Origin: Mesorhizobium huakuii
GTDB lineage: Bacteria; Pseudomonadota; Alphaproteobacteria; Rhizobiales; Rhizobiaceae
Assembly: GCF_030160235.1 (NCBI RefSeq)
Contig: NZ_BSNY01000037.1
Coordinates: forward strand, 1-64,000
Direction: 5' to 3'
Length of the DNA: 64,000 bases
Of this stretch, positions 53,892-61,967 are shown one piece after another. A program made the translations under genes and the position numbers. Every line of letters starts with the position of its first letter. The stretch's first letter is position 1. A model generated the notes under the pieces. That model was not told where the DNA came from. It did not search any database and saw nothing but the letters and a program-made list of their open reading frames with translations.

Positions 53892-54539
53892 TCAGACGAT
53901 TGCAAAGCGCTTGTCGAGAAAATCGACGGCGCTGGCGATGGCGTAGACGATGATCATGTAGAGCAGGGCAGCGACGCCAAAGATCTCGAACGGCTTGTAG
54001 GTCGAGCCGATGAAGCGCTGGGCGGTGTAGGTCAGTTCGACGACGGAGATGGTGGACACCAGCGCGGACCCCTTCAGCAGTGCAATCGTATTGACGCCGA
54101 GCGGCCGGATCATCAGCCGCGCGGCCTGCGGCATCACGACCTTTCGCAAGGTCTGGAAACGGCTGAAACCGATGGTGCGGGCAGCCTCGGTCTGGCCCCT
54201 GTCCACGGCGATCAGCGCGCCGCGGATCGATTCCGCCATATAGGCGCCGATATTGAGTCCTAGCCCGATCACACCAGCCGCGAACGGGTCCAGATTGATG
54301 CCGACCTGCGGCCCGCCGAAATAGAGGACAAAGAGCTGGATCAGGCAAGGCGTGCCGCGAAAGAGGCTGACATAGAGTGTACCTATCGCCTGCAGGATTG
54401 CCGATTTCGACATCTTGGCGGCCGCGGCAAGCGCCGCGACCACAAGGCCCAGGATCAGGGCCAGCATCGTAATCTCTATCGTCACCAACGCGGCTTCCAC
54501 GAAGAACGGGAAGACGCGCTGCATCAAGGAGAAATCCAT
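53892..54539 (-). CDS. polar amino-acid ABC transporter permease
   Basis: 215 residues, paralogous to the neighbouring permease. Its EAA loop is AVDRGQTEAARTIGFSRFQT with VVMPQAARLMIRPLGVNTIA after it. The pair forms the inner-membrane channel of the importer. Its start is 67 bases below the end of the binding-protein gene. Confidence 0.95.
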   Translation of the reverse strand: MDFSLMQRVFPFFVEAALVTIEITMLALILGLVVAALAAAAKMSKSAILQAIGTLYVSLFRGTPCLIQLFVLYFGGPQVGINLDPFAAGVIGLGLNIGAYMAESIRGALIAVDRGQTEAARTIGFSRFQTLRKVVMPQAARLMIRPLGVNTIALLKGSALVSTISVVELTYTAQRFIGSTYKPFEIFGVAALLYMIIVYAIASAVDFLDKRFAIV

Positions 54540-54606
54540 GGAATAGCCCGGTAGGAGGAGTGGTCGGGCTTCATCGCGGCCTTAGCCGCTGCGAAACCCA
54601 TGCAGG

Positions 54607-55389
54607 TCAGCGGATGTCGGTGCCCACCCACTGCATGGAGATCTTCTTGTAGGTGCCGTCGGCGAGCATATCGTCGAGCGCCTTCTGCATGGCAGCCTTC
54701 AACTGCGGATTGTCCTTACGAATGGCGATGCCGATGGCGACGCTGCCACCTTCAATGTTCGGTGTGTCGAGCTTGCGGACCTTCTCTCCCGTTTCCTTGA
54801 CGGCGACCATGACCGGAATGTTGTCGACGACGATGGCGTCGACGCGGCCGGACTTCAGTTCAAGCAGAAGTTCCGGCAGGCCCTTGTAGGTGCGGATGTT
54901 CCAGCCGCCATGCTCGCGCGCCCATTTCTCATGGGTTTCGCCCAGCGTCACGCCAAGGGTCTTGCCCTTGAGGTCGTCAAGACTCTGTACCTTGGAGTCC
55001 TCGTTGACGAAGACCGCACGGCCGGCGTGGTAGTACGGCCCGACGAAATCGACCACCTTTTCGCGCTCCGGCGTGATCGTCATCGAGCCGACGACGGTAT
55101 CATATTTGTTGGCCAGCAGGCCGGCGATGATACCGTCCCAGGCCGTGGTGATGATGGTGCCCTTGACGCCGATGCGCTCGGCGATGGCCTTGCCGATATC
55201 CGCGTCGAAGCCGACAACCTCGTTCTGGTCGTTGACGAAGTTGAAGGGTGGATACTGCCCGCTCATGGAGATCTTCAGTTCGCCAGCCGCCTTGATTTTC
55301 TCGAGGTCGTCGGCTCTGGCCGAAACGGTCGTGAAGGTCGATGCGAGCAGCAGGGCCGCGACCGCGATACCGCAAAATACTCTATTCAT
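54607..55389 (-). CDS. polar amino-acid ABC transporter substrate-binding protein
   Basis: 260 residues from the ATG at 55389. A signal peptide runs to about residue 27 (CGIAVAALLLASTFTTVSAR). The mature domain is SBP_bac_3 type: MSGQYPPFNFVNDQNEVVGF, DIGKAIAERIGVKGTI and a long hinge of VVGSMTITPEREKVVDFVG. The ligand is unknown; the downstream enzymes suggest an amide or amino compound. It is the first gene of the run and lies divergent to the LysR gene. Confidence 0.95.
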   Translation of the reverse strand: MNRVFCGIAVAALLLASTFTTVSARADDLEKIKAAGELKISMSGQYPPFNFVNDQNEVVGFDADIGKAIAERIGVKGTIITTAWDGIIAGLLANKYDTVVGSMTITPEREKVVDFVGPYYHAGRAVFVNEDSKVQSLDDLKGKTLGVTLGETHEKWAREHGGWNIRTYKGLPELLLELKSGRVDAIVVDNIPVMVAVKETGEKVRKLDTPNIEGGSVAIGIAIRKDNPQLKAAMQKALDDMLADGTYKKISMQWVGTDIR

Positions 55390-55472
55390 CTGGTGTCCTT
55401 GTTCCTCTGGATGGAGCGCGAAGTCTTGTTCTTGGGAGGCGTGGGAACGCTCTCCTGAACTCAATGATTGCC

Positions 55473-55493
55473 TTTGCGCATGCATTGCGCAAA
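55473..55493. promoter_or_regulatory. candidate LysR operator in the divergent promoter
   Basis: A perfect palindrome TTTGCGC (55473-55479), a 7-base centre, GCGCAAA (55487-55493) includes a T-N11-A core, the classic LysR-type binding pattern. It lies 34 bases before the LysR start (55528) and 83 bases before the importer start (55389), in the only intergenic region between them. Confidence 0.65.
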
Positions 55494-55527
55494 TAGATAA
55501 TGGGAATAGGGAGCATAGATATCAGAA

Positions 55528-56487
55528 ATGGCTTTGCCTCGCCCCGAACGGCTGGTCTGGGATTTGGACTGGAACCTTCTGCGGACATTCGTTGTCATCG
55601 CCGAGGTGAAGAGCATCACGCGGGCCGCCGAGCGGCTCACCCTCAAGCAGCCAAGCGTCAGCAATGCGTTGCGCCGGCTGGAAGACCGGGTTGGTCGGCG
55701 ACTGGTCGAACGCGATGCGACACGCTTCGAACTGACCGAGGTCGGGCGGCTCCTCTATGAGCAGAGCATCGAGGTGTTCGGCACCATATCGCAGCTGCCG
55801 CAACTGATGCGGGGCATCAGCGACGATGTCACCGGCCATGTCATGATCGCCACTGCCAGCCATGTCGTTTCGCCGCTGTTTGATCAGGCGCTTTCGGAGT
55901 TCCACCGCAACTACCCGCGCGCCAGCATCACCATCTCGGTCGCCGCAAGTACCGAAGTGGCCAAACAGGTGAAGGAGCGCCGGGCCTCCTTCGGCATCTG
56001 CCTGGTCAGCCAGCGCGATCCGGCGCTGGAATACGCGATGGTTTATCGCGAGTTCTTCGGCTTCTTCTGCGGTCCTCAGCACAGGCTCTACGGAAAAACC
56101 GGACTGACCCTGGCGGATCTGCGCGGCGAGCCCTCGGTATCCTTCCAAACCGACCATATATCGGACGCGCTGCGGCCAGTCGCGCTGCTGCGCAGCGAGG
56201 CTCGGCTGAACGCCGATGTCGTCGGTGTGTCCTCGAGCCTGGAGGAGGTGCGGCGCATGATCGTCGCCGGCCTCGGTATCGGTCCGCTGCCATTGCATGT
56301 GGCGCGGCGCGATATGGCCGATGGGACGCTTTGGCGGCTGCCTCCCTACGACGCGCCGCCGGCCATCGATATTTTCCTGCTCACCAATCCCGACAAGGCG
56401 ATGAATCGCGCCGAGAAGGCGCTGCTGTCAGGGATGCAGGCGCTGATCGCCGAAACGCCGTTCGAGGAGCGCATCTACAATGGCTGA
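55528..56487 (+). CDS. LysR-type transcription regulator
   Basis: 319 residues. A HTH (about 20-60: RTFVVIAEVKSITRAAERLT, LKQPSVSNALRRLED) precedes the LysR substrate-binding domain. It is divergent from the importer and the enzyme genes, with a good palindrome between, so it probably activates that transcript when its ligand is present. The C-terminal domain has no obvious difference from the family and the ligand is unknown. Confidence 0.94.
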   Translation: MALPRPERLVWDLDWNLLRTFVVIAEVKSITRAAERLTLKQPSVSNALRRLEDRVGRRLVERDATRFELTEVGRLLYEQSIEVFGTISQLPQLMRGISDDVTGHVMIATASHVVSPLFDQALSEFHRNYPRASITISVAASTEVAKQVKERRASFGICLVSQRDPALEYAMVYREFFGFFCGPQHRLYGKTGLTLADLRGEPSVSFQTDHISDALRPVALLRSEARLNADVVGVSSSLEEVRRMIVAGLGIGPLPLHVARRDMADGTLWRLPPYDAPPAIDIFLLTNPDKAMNRAEKALLSGMQALIAETPFEERIYNG

Positions 56488-56502
56488 TCACCTGAAGCTG
56501 GC

Positions 56503-56919
56503 CTATTCGACGAGGTAGGCAGCCGCACGTCCGCGCATCGATTCATCAAGCGCCACCGAGGCACGCGCGACAAGGTCGAAGCGTACGCTGGTCGTCCGGC
56601 TCGATGCATGGACGATGCCGTCGAGAGACCCTGACATCACCTGTTCGAAGGTGATGGACGTCCGGCCGATCTTCGCCACATGCGAGCGGATGGTCAGGAG
56701 CGAACCAGCCTTCGTTTCATGGCGATAGTCGATCTCGGTGCGCACATCTGCCCATCCGGTTGCCGGGGCCAGGCTGCCGTCCTGTCCGGCGATGTGGCCG
56801 AGAAGCTGGAAGCTGGCATCGTCGAACATGGCCGCATAGTGACGCACATTCATGTGTCCCATCACATCGCACATCCAGGGATGAGCGACGCCAACGAAAG
56901 TGACGAGGGATTTGCTCAT
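56503..56919 (-). CDS. hotdog-fold thioesterase (4HBT-like)
   Basis: 138 residues from the ATG at 56919. The hotdog catalytic segment AHPWMCDVMGHMNVRHYAAM with an Asp and Asn before the helix is clear, and the ATGWADVRTEIDYRHETKAG segment follows. It hydrolyses an acyl-CoA thioester; substrate unknown. It converges with the LysR gene (15 bases). If functionally tied to the BKACE cluster it could release the CoA of the product, which is speculative. Confidence 0.85.
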   Translation of the reverse strand: MSKSLVTFVGVAHPWMCDVMGHMNVRHYAAMFDDASFQLLGHIAGQDGSLAPATGWADVRTEIDYRHETKAGSLLTIRSHVAKIGRTSITFEQVMSGSLDGIVHASSRTTSVRFDLVARASVALDESMRGRAAAYLVE

Positions 56920-57096
56920 GGGGATTGCTCCGTGCCACGTCGGATCGCGCCTTCCGCGATCGCGCACACGCAATATCGAAATGCGCAATGACAGGCAAAC
57001 CGGTTACTTGGCCTGGTATTCGTTAGCCGCGCCCTTGGCCGCCTCCAGCAAACCGACTATCTCAGGGGAGGCGGCGTTTCCGCCACTGGAGGCGGC

Positions 57097-57345
57097 ATGC
57101 TCAGAGTGCAGAAGGTCAAGGTCGACGACATCTACGTGCCGACGGCGCGCAAGAAGACATTGCACCCAGAGACCGTCCGCCATCTGGCCGAGGATATTCT
57201 GGAGAACGGCATGAAGACCCCGATCCAGGTCCGCCACGACGGCAAGCGCCATATCCTTGTCGAGGGCCTGCATCGGCTGGAGGCGGCCAAGTGGCTCGGC
57301 GAGACCGAGATCGACGCCTATCTGGTGCAAGCCAAGCGCCATTGA
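57097..57345 (+). CDS. solo ParB-N (Srx-like nuclease/CTPase fold) domain protein
   Basis: 82 residues; the ATG follows GGAGG by 5 bases. It contains only a ParB N-terminal-like fold: MLRVQKVKVDDIYVPTARKK, LHPETVRHLAEDILENGMKT and RHILVEGLHRLEAAKWLG with the GxHR-like EGLHR box at about 56-60. ParB proteins with a DNA-binding domain segregate chromosomes; this one lacks that domain. Solo ParB-N/sulfiredoxin-like proteins occur in mobile and core contexts with unknown function. Confidence 0.82.
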   Translation: MLRVQKVKVDDIYVPTARKKTLHPETVRHLAEDILENGMKTPIQVRHDGKRHILVEGLHRLEAAKWLGETEIDAYLVQAKRH

Positions 57346-57464
57346 CGCACACTCGGTTCGCGGTTCTCACTGCAACGGTATCCGCAATTTTTACCGGGTT
57401 TGTCGGGTTGTGTTTTGTCGGCTCGTCCTTGGAACGGAAGCCAGATCAAACCGAGGAGACCACC

Positions 57465-57950
57465 TTGACCACCAAGCTCGACATCGCCCCCGCCAATGAC
57501 CGCGAACTGGTTGTCGCCCGCATCATCGATGCGCCGCGCGAGAACGTCTATCGCTGCTGGACCGACACCCGGCTTTTGACGCAGTGGTTCGCCCCGAAGC
57601 CGTGGACGACGCCACGCGCCGAGATGGATGTCCGCACCGGCGGATCGAGCCTTGTCGTCATGGCCGGTCCGGACGGCAATGAATTCCCCAACCCGGGCGT
57701 CTTCCTGGAAGTCATTCCCGGCAAGAAGATTGTTTTCACCGATGCCTATACACAGGCTTGGGAGCCATCGGAAAAGCCGTTCATGACTGGCGTGCTCACC
57801 TTCGAGGATGAAGGCGAGGGCCGGACACGCTATATCGCGCGCGTCCGCCACTGGAGTGTTGCCGACCGCGAACGACACGAGGCGATGGGTTTTCACGTGG
57901 GCTGGGGCCAGTGCACCGACCAGCTCGAAGACCTCGCCAGGACGCTTTGA
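57465..57950 (+). CDS. SRPBCC/AHSA1-family protein
   Basis: 161 residues from a TTG at 57465 that has GAGGAG 6 bases upstream; an ATG much further upstream belongs to the frame that crosses the preceding gene. The AHSA1/START-like fold is indicated by VVARIIDAPRENVYRCWTD, LTQWFAPKPWTTPRAEMDVR and MTGVLTFEDEGEGRTRYIAR. Members bind hydrophobic ligands or assist Hsp90; none is assigned here. Confidence 0.82.
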   Translation: MTTKLDIAPANDRELVVARIIDAPRENVYRCWTDTRLLTQWFAPKPWTTPRAEMDVRTGGSSLVVMAGPDGNEFPNPGVFLEVIPGKKIVFTDAYTQAWEPSEKPFMTGVLTFEDEGEGRTRYIARVRHWSVADRERHEAMGFHVGWGQCTDQLEDLARTL

Positions 57951-57984
57951 TACAGGACAGCTCCGCCGACGATCGCGCCCAGGC

Positions 57985-59013
57985 TCAGGAGGCCTTGGCG
58001 CGGCGCGGCTGCCTGAGATGCTTGATACCGGCCATCTCGACGAAGTTTGTCGCCGACTCCCAGAGATAGTCGCCGTAGAGAAACGGCTCGAAAGGCTCGG
58101 CGCCGCTCAGGGGCAGCGGCGCGATCTCGGCGTCGACACGCGGTTCATAGAAAAACGGGATCGAAAACCGCACCGTCTTGGGTGCGATCACGCGGTGCCG
58201 CGTCGCCCGCACACGCCCGCCAGTCCAGCGCTCCAGCAACTGGCCGAAATTGACCGCCAGCGTGCCGTTGGCGGGCGGCACGTCGATCCATTCGCCGGCG
58301 AGGTTTTTGGCCTGCAGACCCTCGACCCCATCCTGCGCCAGCAAGGTGACGAAACCGGAATCGGCATGCTCGCGGCCGATGATGGTGCGCGTCTCCCCCT
58401 TGTGGAGGACCGAGAAGTCAGGCCCGCTGATGTCGACGCCGGCATTGGCGTCGCGCAGGGGATAGCGGATCAGGCGCAAGGTCGAGATGCCGTGCTCGAA
58501 ATAGGGATCGAAGATCGCTTCCGGCAGGCCAAGCCCGCGCGCGATCGAGCGCATCAGCGCGTTGCCGACCGTCCCCATGGCGCGGTAATAGTCCGCCGCA
58601 GCCGCGCGCCAGCCGGGCAAGATGTCTTCAGCCGGCAGCGGCGTCGGCTCGCACAGCGGATCGTCGGATGCCGAAACGCCGACGGCGTCGGCGATATCCG
58701 GACCCATGTCGATGCCTTCCTTGTAGGAAACGGCTGTCGGCTGCAGCGGAAACCAGCCGCGATAGACATTCTTCCTGGTGCGGTCGAAATTCCAGCGCAG
58801 CAATTTCTGCTTCTCGGTGTCGGGAAGGGCGAAGATGCGCAGCAATTGCGCCCGGCGCTCCGGCGTCAGCCAGGCATCGCCGGGAAAATCCCGAACCGCC
58901 ATGAAGCCTATTCCGGACGCGGCGGCCATGATGCCGATGTCGGCGCGATCGCGGCCGGGCGAGGGCGGCCCGAACAGATCCGCAATGCCGATGGTTTCGA
59001 TGTCTTGCGTCAC
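57985..59013 (-). CDS. 2-oxoglutarate/Fe(II) oxygenase of the isopenicillin N synthase family
   Basis: 342 residues, starting with GTG. The metal triad is H216, D218 (IIGREHADSGFVTLLAQD) and H273 (VRATRHRVIAP), with R282 and S284 for 2-oxoglutarate (VRFSIPFFYEP). The N-terminal DIETIGIADLF is the DIOX-N segment. Such enzymes hydroxylate or cyclise small molecules; the substrate cannot be told. Convergent with the SRPBCC gene. Confidence 0.93.
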   Translation of the reverse strand: MTQDIETIGIADLFGPPSPGRDRADIGIMAAASGIGFMAVRDFPGDAWLTPERRAQLLRIFALPDTEKQKLLRWNFDRTRKNVYRGWFPLQPTAVSYKEGIDMGPDIADAVGVSASDDPLCEPTPLPAEDILPGWRAAAADYYRAMGTVGNALMRSIARGLGLPEAIFDPYFEHGISTLRLIRYPLRDANAGVDISGPDFSVLHKGETRTIIGREHADSGFVTLLAQDGVEGLQAKNLAGEWIDVPPANGTLAVNFGQLLERWTGGRVRATRHRVIAPKTVRFSIPFFYEPRVDAEIAPLPLSGAEPFEPFLYGDYLWESATNFVEMAGIKHLRQPRRAKAS

Positions 59014-59106
59014 GATCTCCCCATCACGGTAATCGATGAAACTGTATCAAAGCTTTTCAATTGACCCAATCGGTCCCGCCATTTACCTCGACCGCACACT
59101 CTCATC

Positions 59107-59520
59107 ATGGATCACGGTGATATGGCTAAACATCGGGGCGGGTGCCTGTGCGGAGCGGTGCGCTACAGCACCGACGCGGCACCCATCAACGAACGCATCT
59201 GCCATTGCCGGCTTTGCCAGAAGGCGATCGGCGCCGCCTTCAACGCGCGCATGCTGTTTCGCATCGATGATGTGACCATCGAGGGACCGCTGGCGACCGT
59301 GAACACTTCGCCCGATCTCAAGCGCGGCTTTTGCCCGAGCTGCGGCACGACGATGTTTTCGCGCCGCGATTCCGCCGGCATTATCGGCATCACCACCGGC
59401 TCGCTCGATGATCCCACGGTCTTCAGGCCGCAGATGCATATTTTCACCGCCTCGAAACAGCCTTGGGTGGTGCTCGATGACGGCCTGCCGCAATATGAAG
59501 GCGCTCCCCCGCCAGGCTAG
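59107..59520 (+). CDS. GFA family (glutathione-dependent formaldehyde-activating) protein
   Basis: 137 residues. Four zinc-binding cysteine sets are evident: GGCLCGAVRY near 12-21, CHCRLCQKA near 33-41, and FCPSCGTTMF near 76-85. GFA proteins bind two zinc ions; real activities are mostly unknown. The ATG at 59107 is used; a second at 59122 is possible. Confidence 0.88.
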   Translation: MDHGDMAKHRGGCLCGAVRYSTDAAPINERICHCRLCQKAIGAAFNARMLFRIDDVTIEGPLATVNTSPDLKRGFCPSCGTTMFSRRDSAGIIGITTGSLDDPTVFRPQMHIFTASKQPWVVLDDGLPQYEGAPPPG

Positions 59521-59528
59521 GCCTTTCG

Positions 59529-59546
59529 TTCTCCCTTGTGGGAGAA
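59529..59546. repeat. short hairpin of the CTCCC/GGGAG type
   Basis: TTCTCCC/GGGAGAA (59529-59535, 59540-59546), loop TTGT. It resembles the hairpin at 29123-29148 and follows the GFA gene closely. It may be a weak terminator. Confidence 0.4.
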
Positions 59547-59669
59547 GGGAAGGTGAACCATGACCAAAAATTGATCCAAATCATCACGCGATAGCCGGCA
59601 AAACGTCATTGGCGGGCCATCATTGTCCTCCTATCTATGCTGCGCGGGCCGGCATCGAGGAGACGACGG

Positions 59670-59882
59670 ATGAACGACAGCATCAGCACCCTGGACGAGC
59701 TTTTGAGCGATCCGATGGTCCTGCTTGTCATGGAGCGCGACCGTGTGCGCCCGGAACAGGTGCGCATGCTGCTCGAACGGGTTCGCAGCCGGGCGCCCGA
59801 TGACGCACGCGGCGATCAGCCGGTCGTTCCGCCGGCCCATATCGTGGCCAGAAGTTGTTTCCAGCAATGGCTGCGCAGTTAG
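59670..59882 (+). CDS. small protein of unknown function
   Basis: 70 residues. The ATG at 59670 follows GAGGAG by about 6 bases, which decides the start over a longer frame. The text MNDSISTLDELLSDPMVLLV, then RDRVRPEQVRMLLERVRSRA is helical and amphipathic with no signal peptide. I do not recognise the family. Confidence 0.6.
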   Translation: MNDSISTLDELLSDPMVLLVMERDRVRPEQVRMLLERVRSRAPDDARGDQPVVPPAHIVARSCFQQWLRS

Positions 59883-59888
59883 GCGCGG

Positions 59889-60794
59889 TCAGTTGGAGCT
59901 AGGCGACAGATAGCTGTAGTGGCTGCGGAAATAGGCGATCCTGAAGCCCAGGCGCGCGTAGTTGCGGTAGGCCGGGCCGTCGCGTTCCTCGTGCGGCGCC
60001 TCGATGTCGGCGACGAACAGTTTCGCGCCGGCCGCAATCCCGTCACGCACCAGCGCTTCTCCAAGCACCGCGTCGAGATCGAAGCTCGGCGCCATGATGC
60101 CCGGCACCGGCGCTTCGATGCCGCTCCAGGCCGCGCCGTCGGCGCCGATGAACAGCGAGCGCACCGCCGCCACTGCGCCATCCCGCCTGGCCATATAGTG
60201 ATGCCAGCCCTGTCGGTCGACCAGAGCCAGCAGCCAGGGCGAGGTGGGCAGCCGGTAGCTTCTGTCGATGAAGCCTGCCCATTCGCTCGCCGATGCCTTC
60301 GTGACACGCTCGACTGAAACCCCGTCAACCGTGAAGAGCGGCTCGGACGACAGCGGTTCGGCCTCACGATAAATCCGCTCCCAGCCGCCCTGGCGCTGCA
60401 GGCCGCGCGCCTCGAGCCAGCATCTCAGGCGTGATGGTTCGGCGTGTGGATTGACATAGAACCAGGGCCGCGAAATGCCGGCGGCGCGGTAGTGCGCGAG
60501 CAGCGCGTCGAGCTGGCCTTCGGAGGCCGGGCTGTCGACGCCGAAATTCTTCACGCAATTGAAATGGACGAACGGGATCGTCGTGCAGGTGGTCCAGGCG
60601 AGGTCGCCTTCTCCCGCTATCGAAAGGCCTTGCCTTGCGGCAAAGTCGGCCGGCGCGGCGGCATAGAGGTCGACCCAGGCGTTCACCTCGGCGCGCTCGA
60701 TAATGCGGCTGACGTCGCGCGAGACATCCTCGATCGCGATGGCTGGCGAGTGCGGTTCTGGCAAGGGCTGTAATTCTGACAGGGCGGTCAGCAT
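59889..60794 (-). CDS. GNAT-family acetyltransferase, two-domain
   Basis: 301 residues, about twice the usual GNAT length, consistent with two GNAT-like domains. The best acetyl-CoA-type region is AAVRSLFIGADGAAWSGIEA near 207-226 with a YLSPSSN tail. LARLGFRIAYFRSHY-like NYARLGFRIAYFRSHYSYL closes the second domain. Substrate unknown. A perfect 13-base palindrome lies just upstream of its start (60815-60827). Confidence 0.75.
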   Translation of the reverse strand: MLTALSELQPLPEPHSPAIAIEDVSRDVSRIIERAEVNAWVDLYAAAPADFAARQGLSIAGEGDLAWTTCTTIPFVHFNCVKNFGVDSPASEGQLDALLAHYRAAGISRPWFYVNPHAEPSRLRCWLEARGLQRQGGWERIYREAEPLSSEPLFTVDGVSVERVTKASASEWAGFIDRSYRLPTSPWLLALVDRQGWHHYMARRDGAVAAVRSLFIGADGAAWSGIEAPVPGIMAPSFDLDAVLGEALVRDGIAAGAKLFVADIEAPHEERDGPAYRNYARLGFRIAYFRSHYSYLSPSSN

Positions 60795-60814
60795 GGCTCT
60801 CCTCCGTCACTTAA

Positions 60815-60827
60815 CTTACAGTGTAAG
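60815..60827. promoter_or_regulatory. palindrome of TetR-operator type
   Basis: CTTACA-G-TGTAAG, 13 bases, perfect, centred 27 bases above the start of the minus-strand GNAT gene. TetR-type repressors often use such sites. No TetR gene is present in the window near it. Confidence 0.45.
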
Positions 60828-60959
60828 ATTAGCGGAGAATAATATGAACGGGCGGCTTGTCAAGCGGCGCCTTACAAATCCGTAAATAGGAATCCGCGCA
60901 TCGCGCGTCTATTCCTCGCGCGGATCGCTCTTCAGGATTCTCCGACGGAAAGGCTCGAC

Positions 60960-61832
60960 ATGGCTGACATCTGCACCCAAGGGGTGGACACCGGCTTCGT
61001 CGGCCTGGGATTTGCCAAAGTCGCCTTTCTCGGCCTGGTGCAAGGCATCACCGAATTGCTGCCGATTTCCTCGACCGCCCATATGCGCATCGTGCCGGCG
61101 GTACTCGGCTGGCAGGACCCGGGCTCGGCCTTCTCCGCCGCCATGCAGCTTGCCGCCCTTGCCGCTGTGATCAGCTATTTCTGGGGCGATGTCAGGGATC
61201 TCCTGTTCGGCTCGCTCGACGCCCTCACGCGCCGCGATTTTTCCGACCGGCATTTCCGGCTGGCGTCCTGGATCGTGCTGGCGACGATCCCGATCGTCAT
61301 TGCCGGCGTCGCGCTATCGGGCATTCTCAACGCCTGCAATTCGCCGCTGCGCAGCCTGAGCGTGATCGGCTGGTCTTGTATCGTCATGGCGATCCTGCTG
61401 GCGCTGGCCGAGATTTTCGCCCGGCACAAGCGGACCATTGGCGAGGCGTCTCTCGCCGATGCGCTGCTTGTCGGCGTCGCCCAGATCGGCGCGCTGATCC
61501 CCGGCGTTTCGCGCTCGGGCTCGACCCTGACGGCGGCGCTGGGGCTTGGCTTCAAGCGGGCCGAGGCGGCGCGCTTCTCGTTCCTGCTCGGGCTGCCGGC
61601 GATCGCGCTTGCCGGTCTCAAGGAACTGTGGGAATTGCACAAGGTTCACCTCGACGCCCATGGCTGGTCGGTTCTCGCCACCGGGCTGGTCGTCGCCTCG
61701 ATCTCCGCCTTCTTTGCCATCTGGGGCCTGATGCGGGTGCTGGAACGCTTTTCCGCCTGGCCTTTTGTCATCTATCGCGGCCTGCTCGGCGTCGTCCTGT
61801 TGCTCGGCCTGGCGATGGGATGGCTGGCTTAG
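60960..61832 (+). CDS. uppP: undecaprenyl-diphosphatase
   Basis: 290 residues, eight or so membrane helices. Both motifs are present: LVQGITELLPISSTAHMRIV (E/Q-rich motif) near 22-41 and GALIPGVSRSGSTLTAALGL (PGxSRSGxT) near 178-197. UppP (BacA) releases phosphate from undecaprenyl diphosphate in the inner membrane, recycling the lipid carrier for peptidoglycan and polysaccharide. In rhizobia BacA-like functions also affect symbiosis, but that concerns a different protein of the same name. Confidence 0.96.
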   Translation: MADICTQGVDTGFVGLGFAKVAFLGLVQGITELLPISSTAHMRIVPAVLGWQDPGSAFSAAMQLAALAAVISYFWGDVRDLLFGSLDALTRRDFSDRHFRLASWIVLATIPIVIAGVALSGILNACNSPLRSLSVIGWSCIVMAILLALAEIFARHKRTIGEASLADALLVGVAQIGALIPGVSRSGSTLTAALGLGFKRAEAARFSFLLGLPAIALAGLKELWELHKVHLDAHGWSVLATGLVVASISAFFAIWGLMRVLERFSAWPFVIYRGLLGVVLLLGLAMGWLA

Positions 61833-61967
61833 CGGGCCTGGTGTTGCGCGCCGGCAACCAGTTGGGCGCGTGAGTCGCTCCCTCGCAGATGTGATCGCCA
61901 GGGTTGATTGACTTCGGAATATAACCGCCCTTAACATTCTGTTAACAAAACGGATGGGTGGGGCCGG

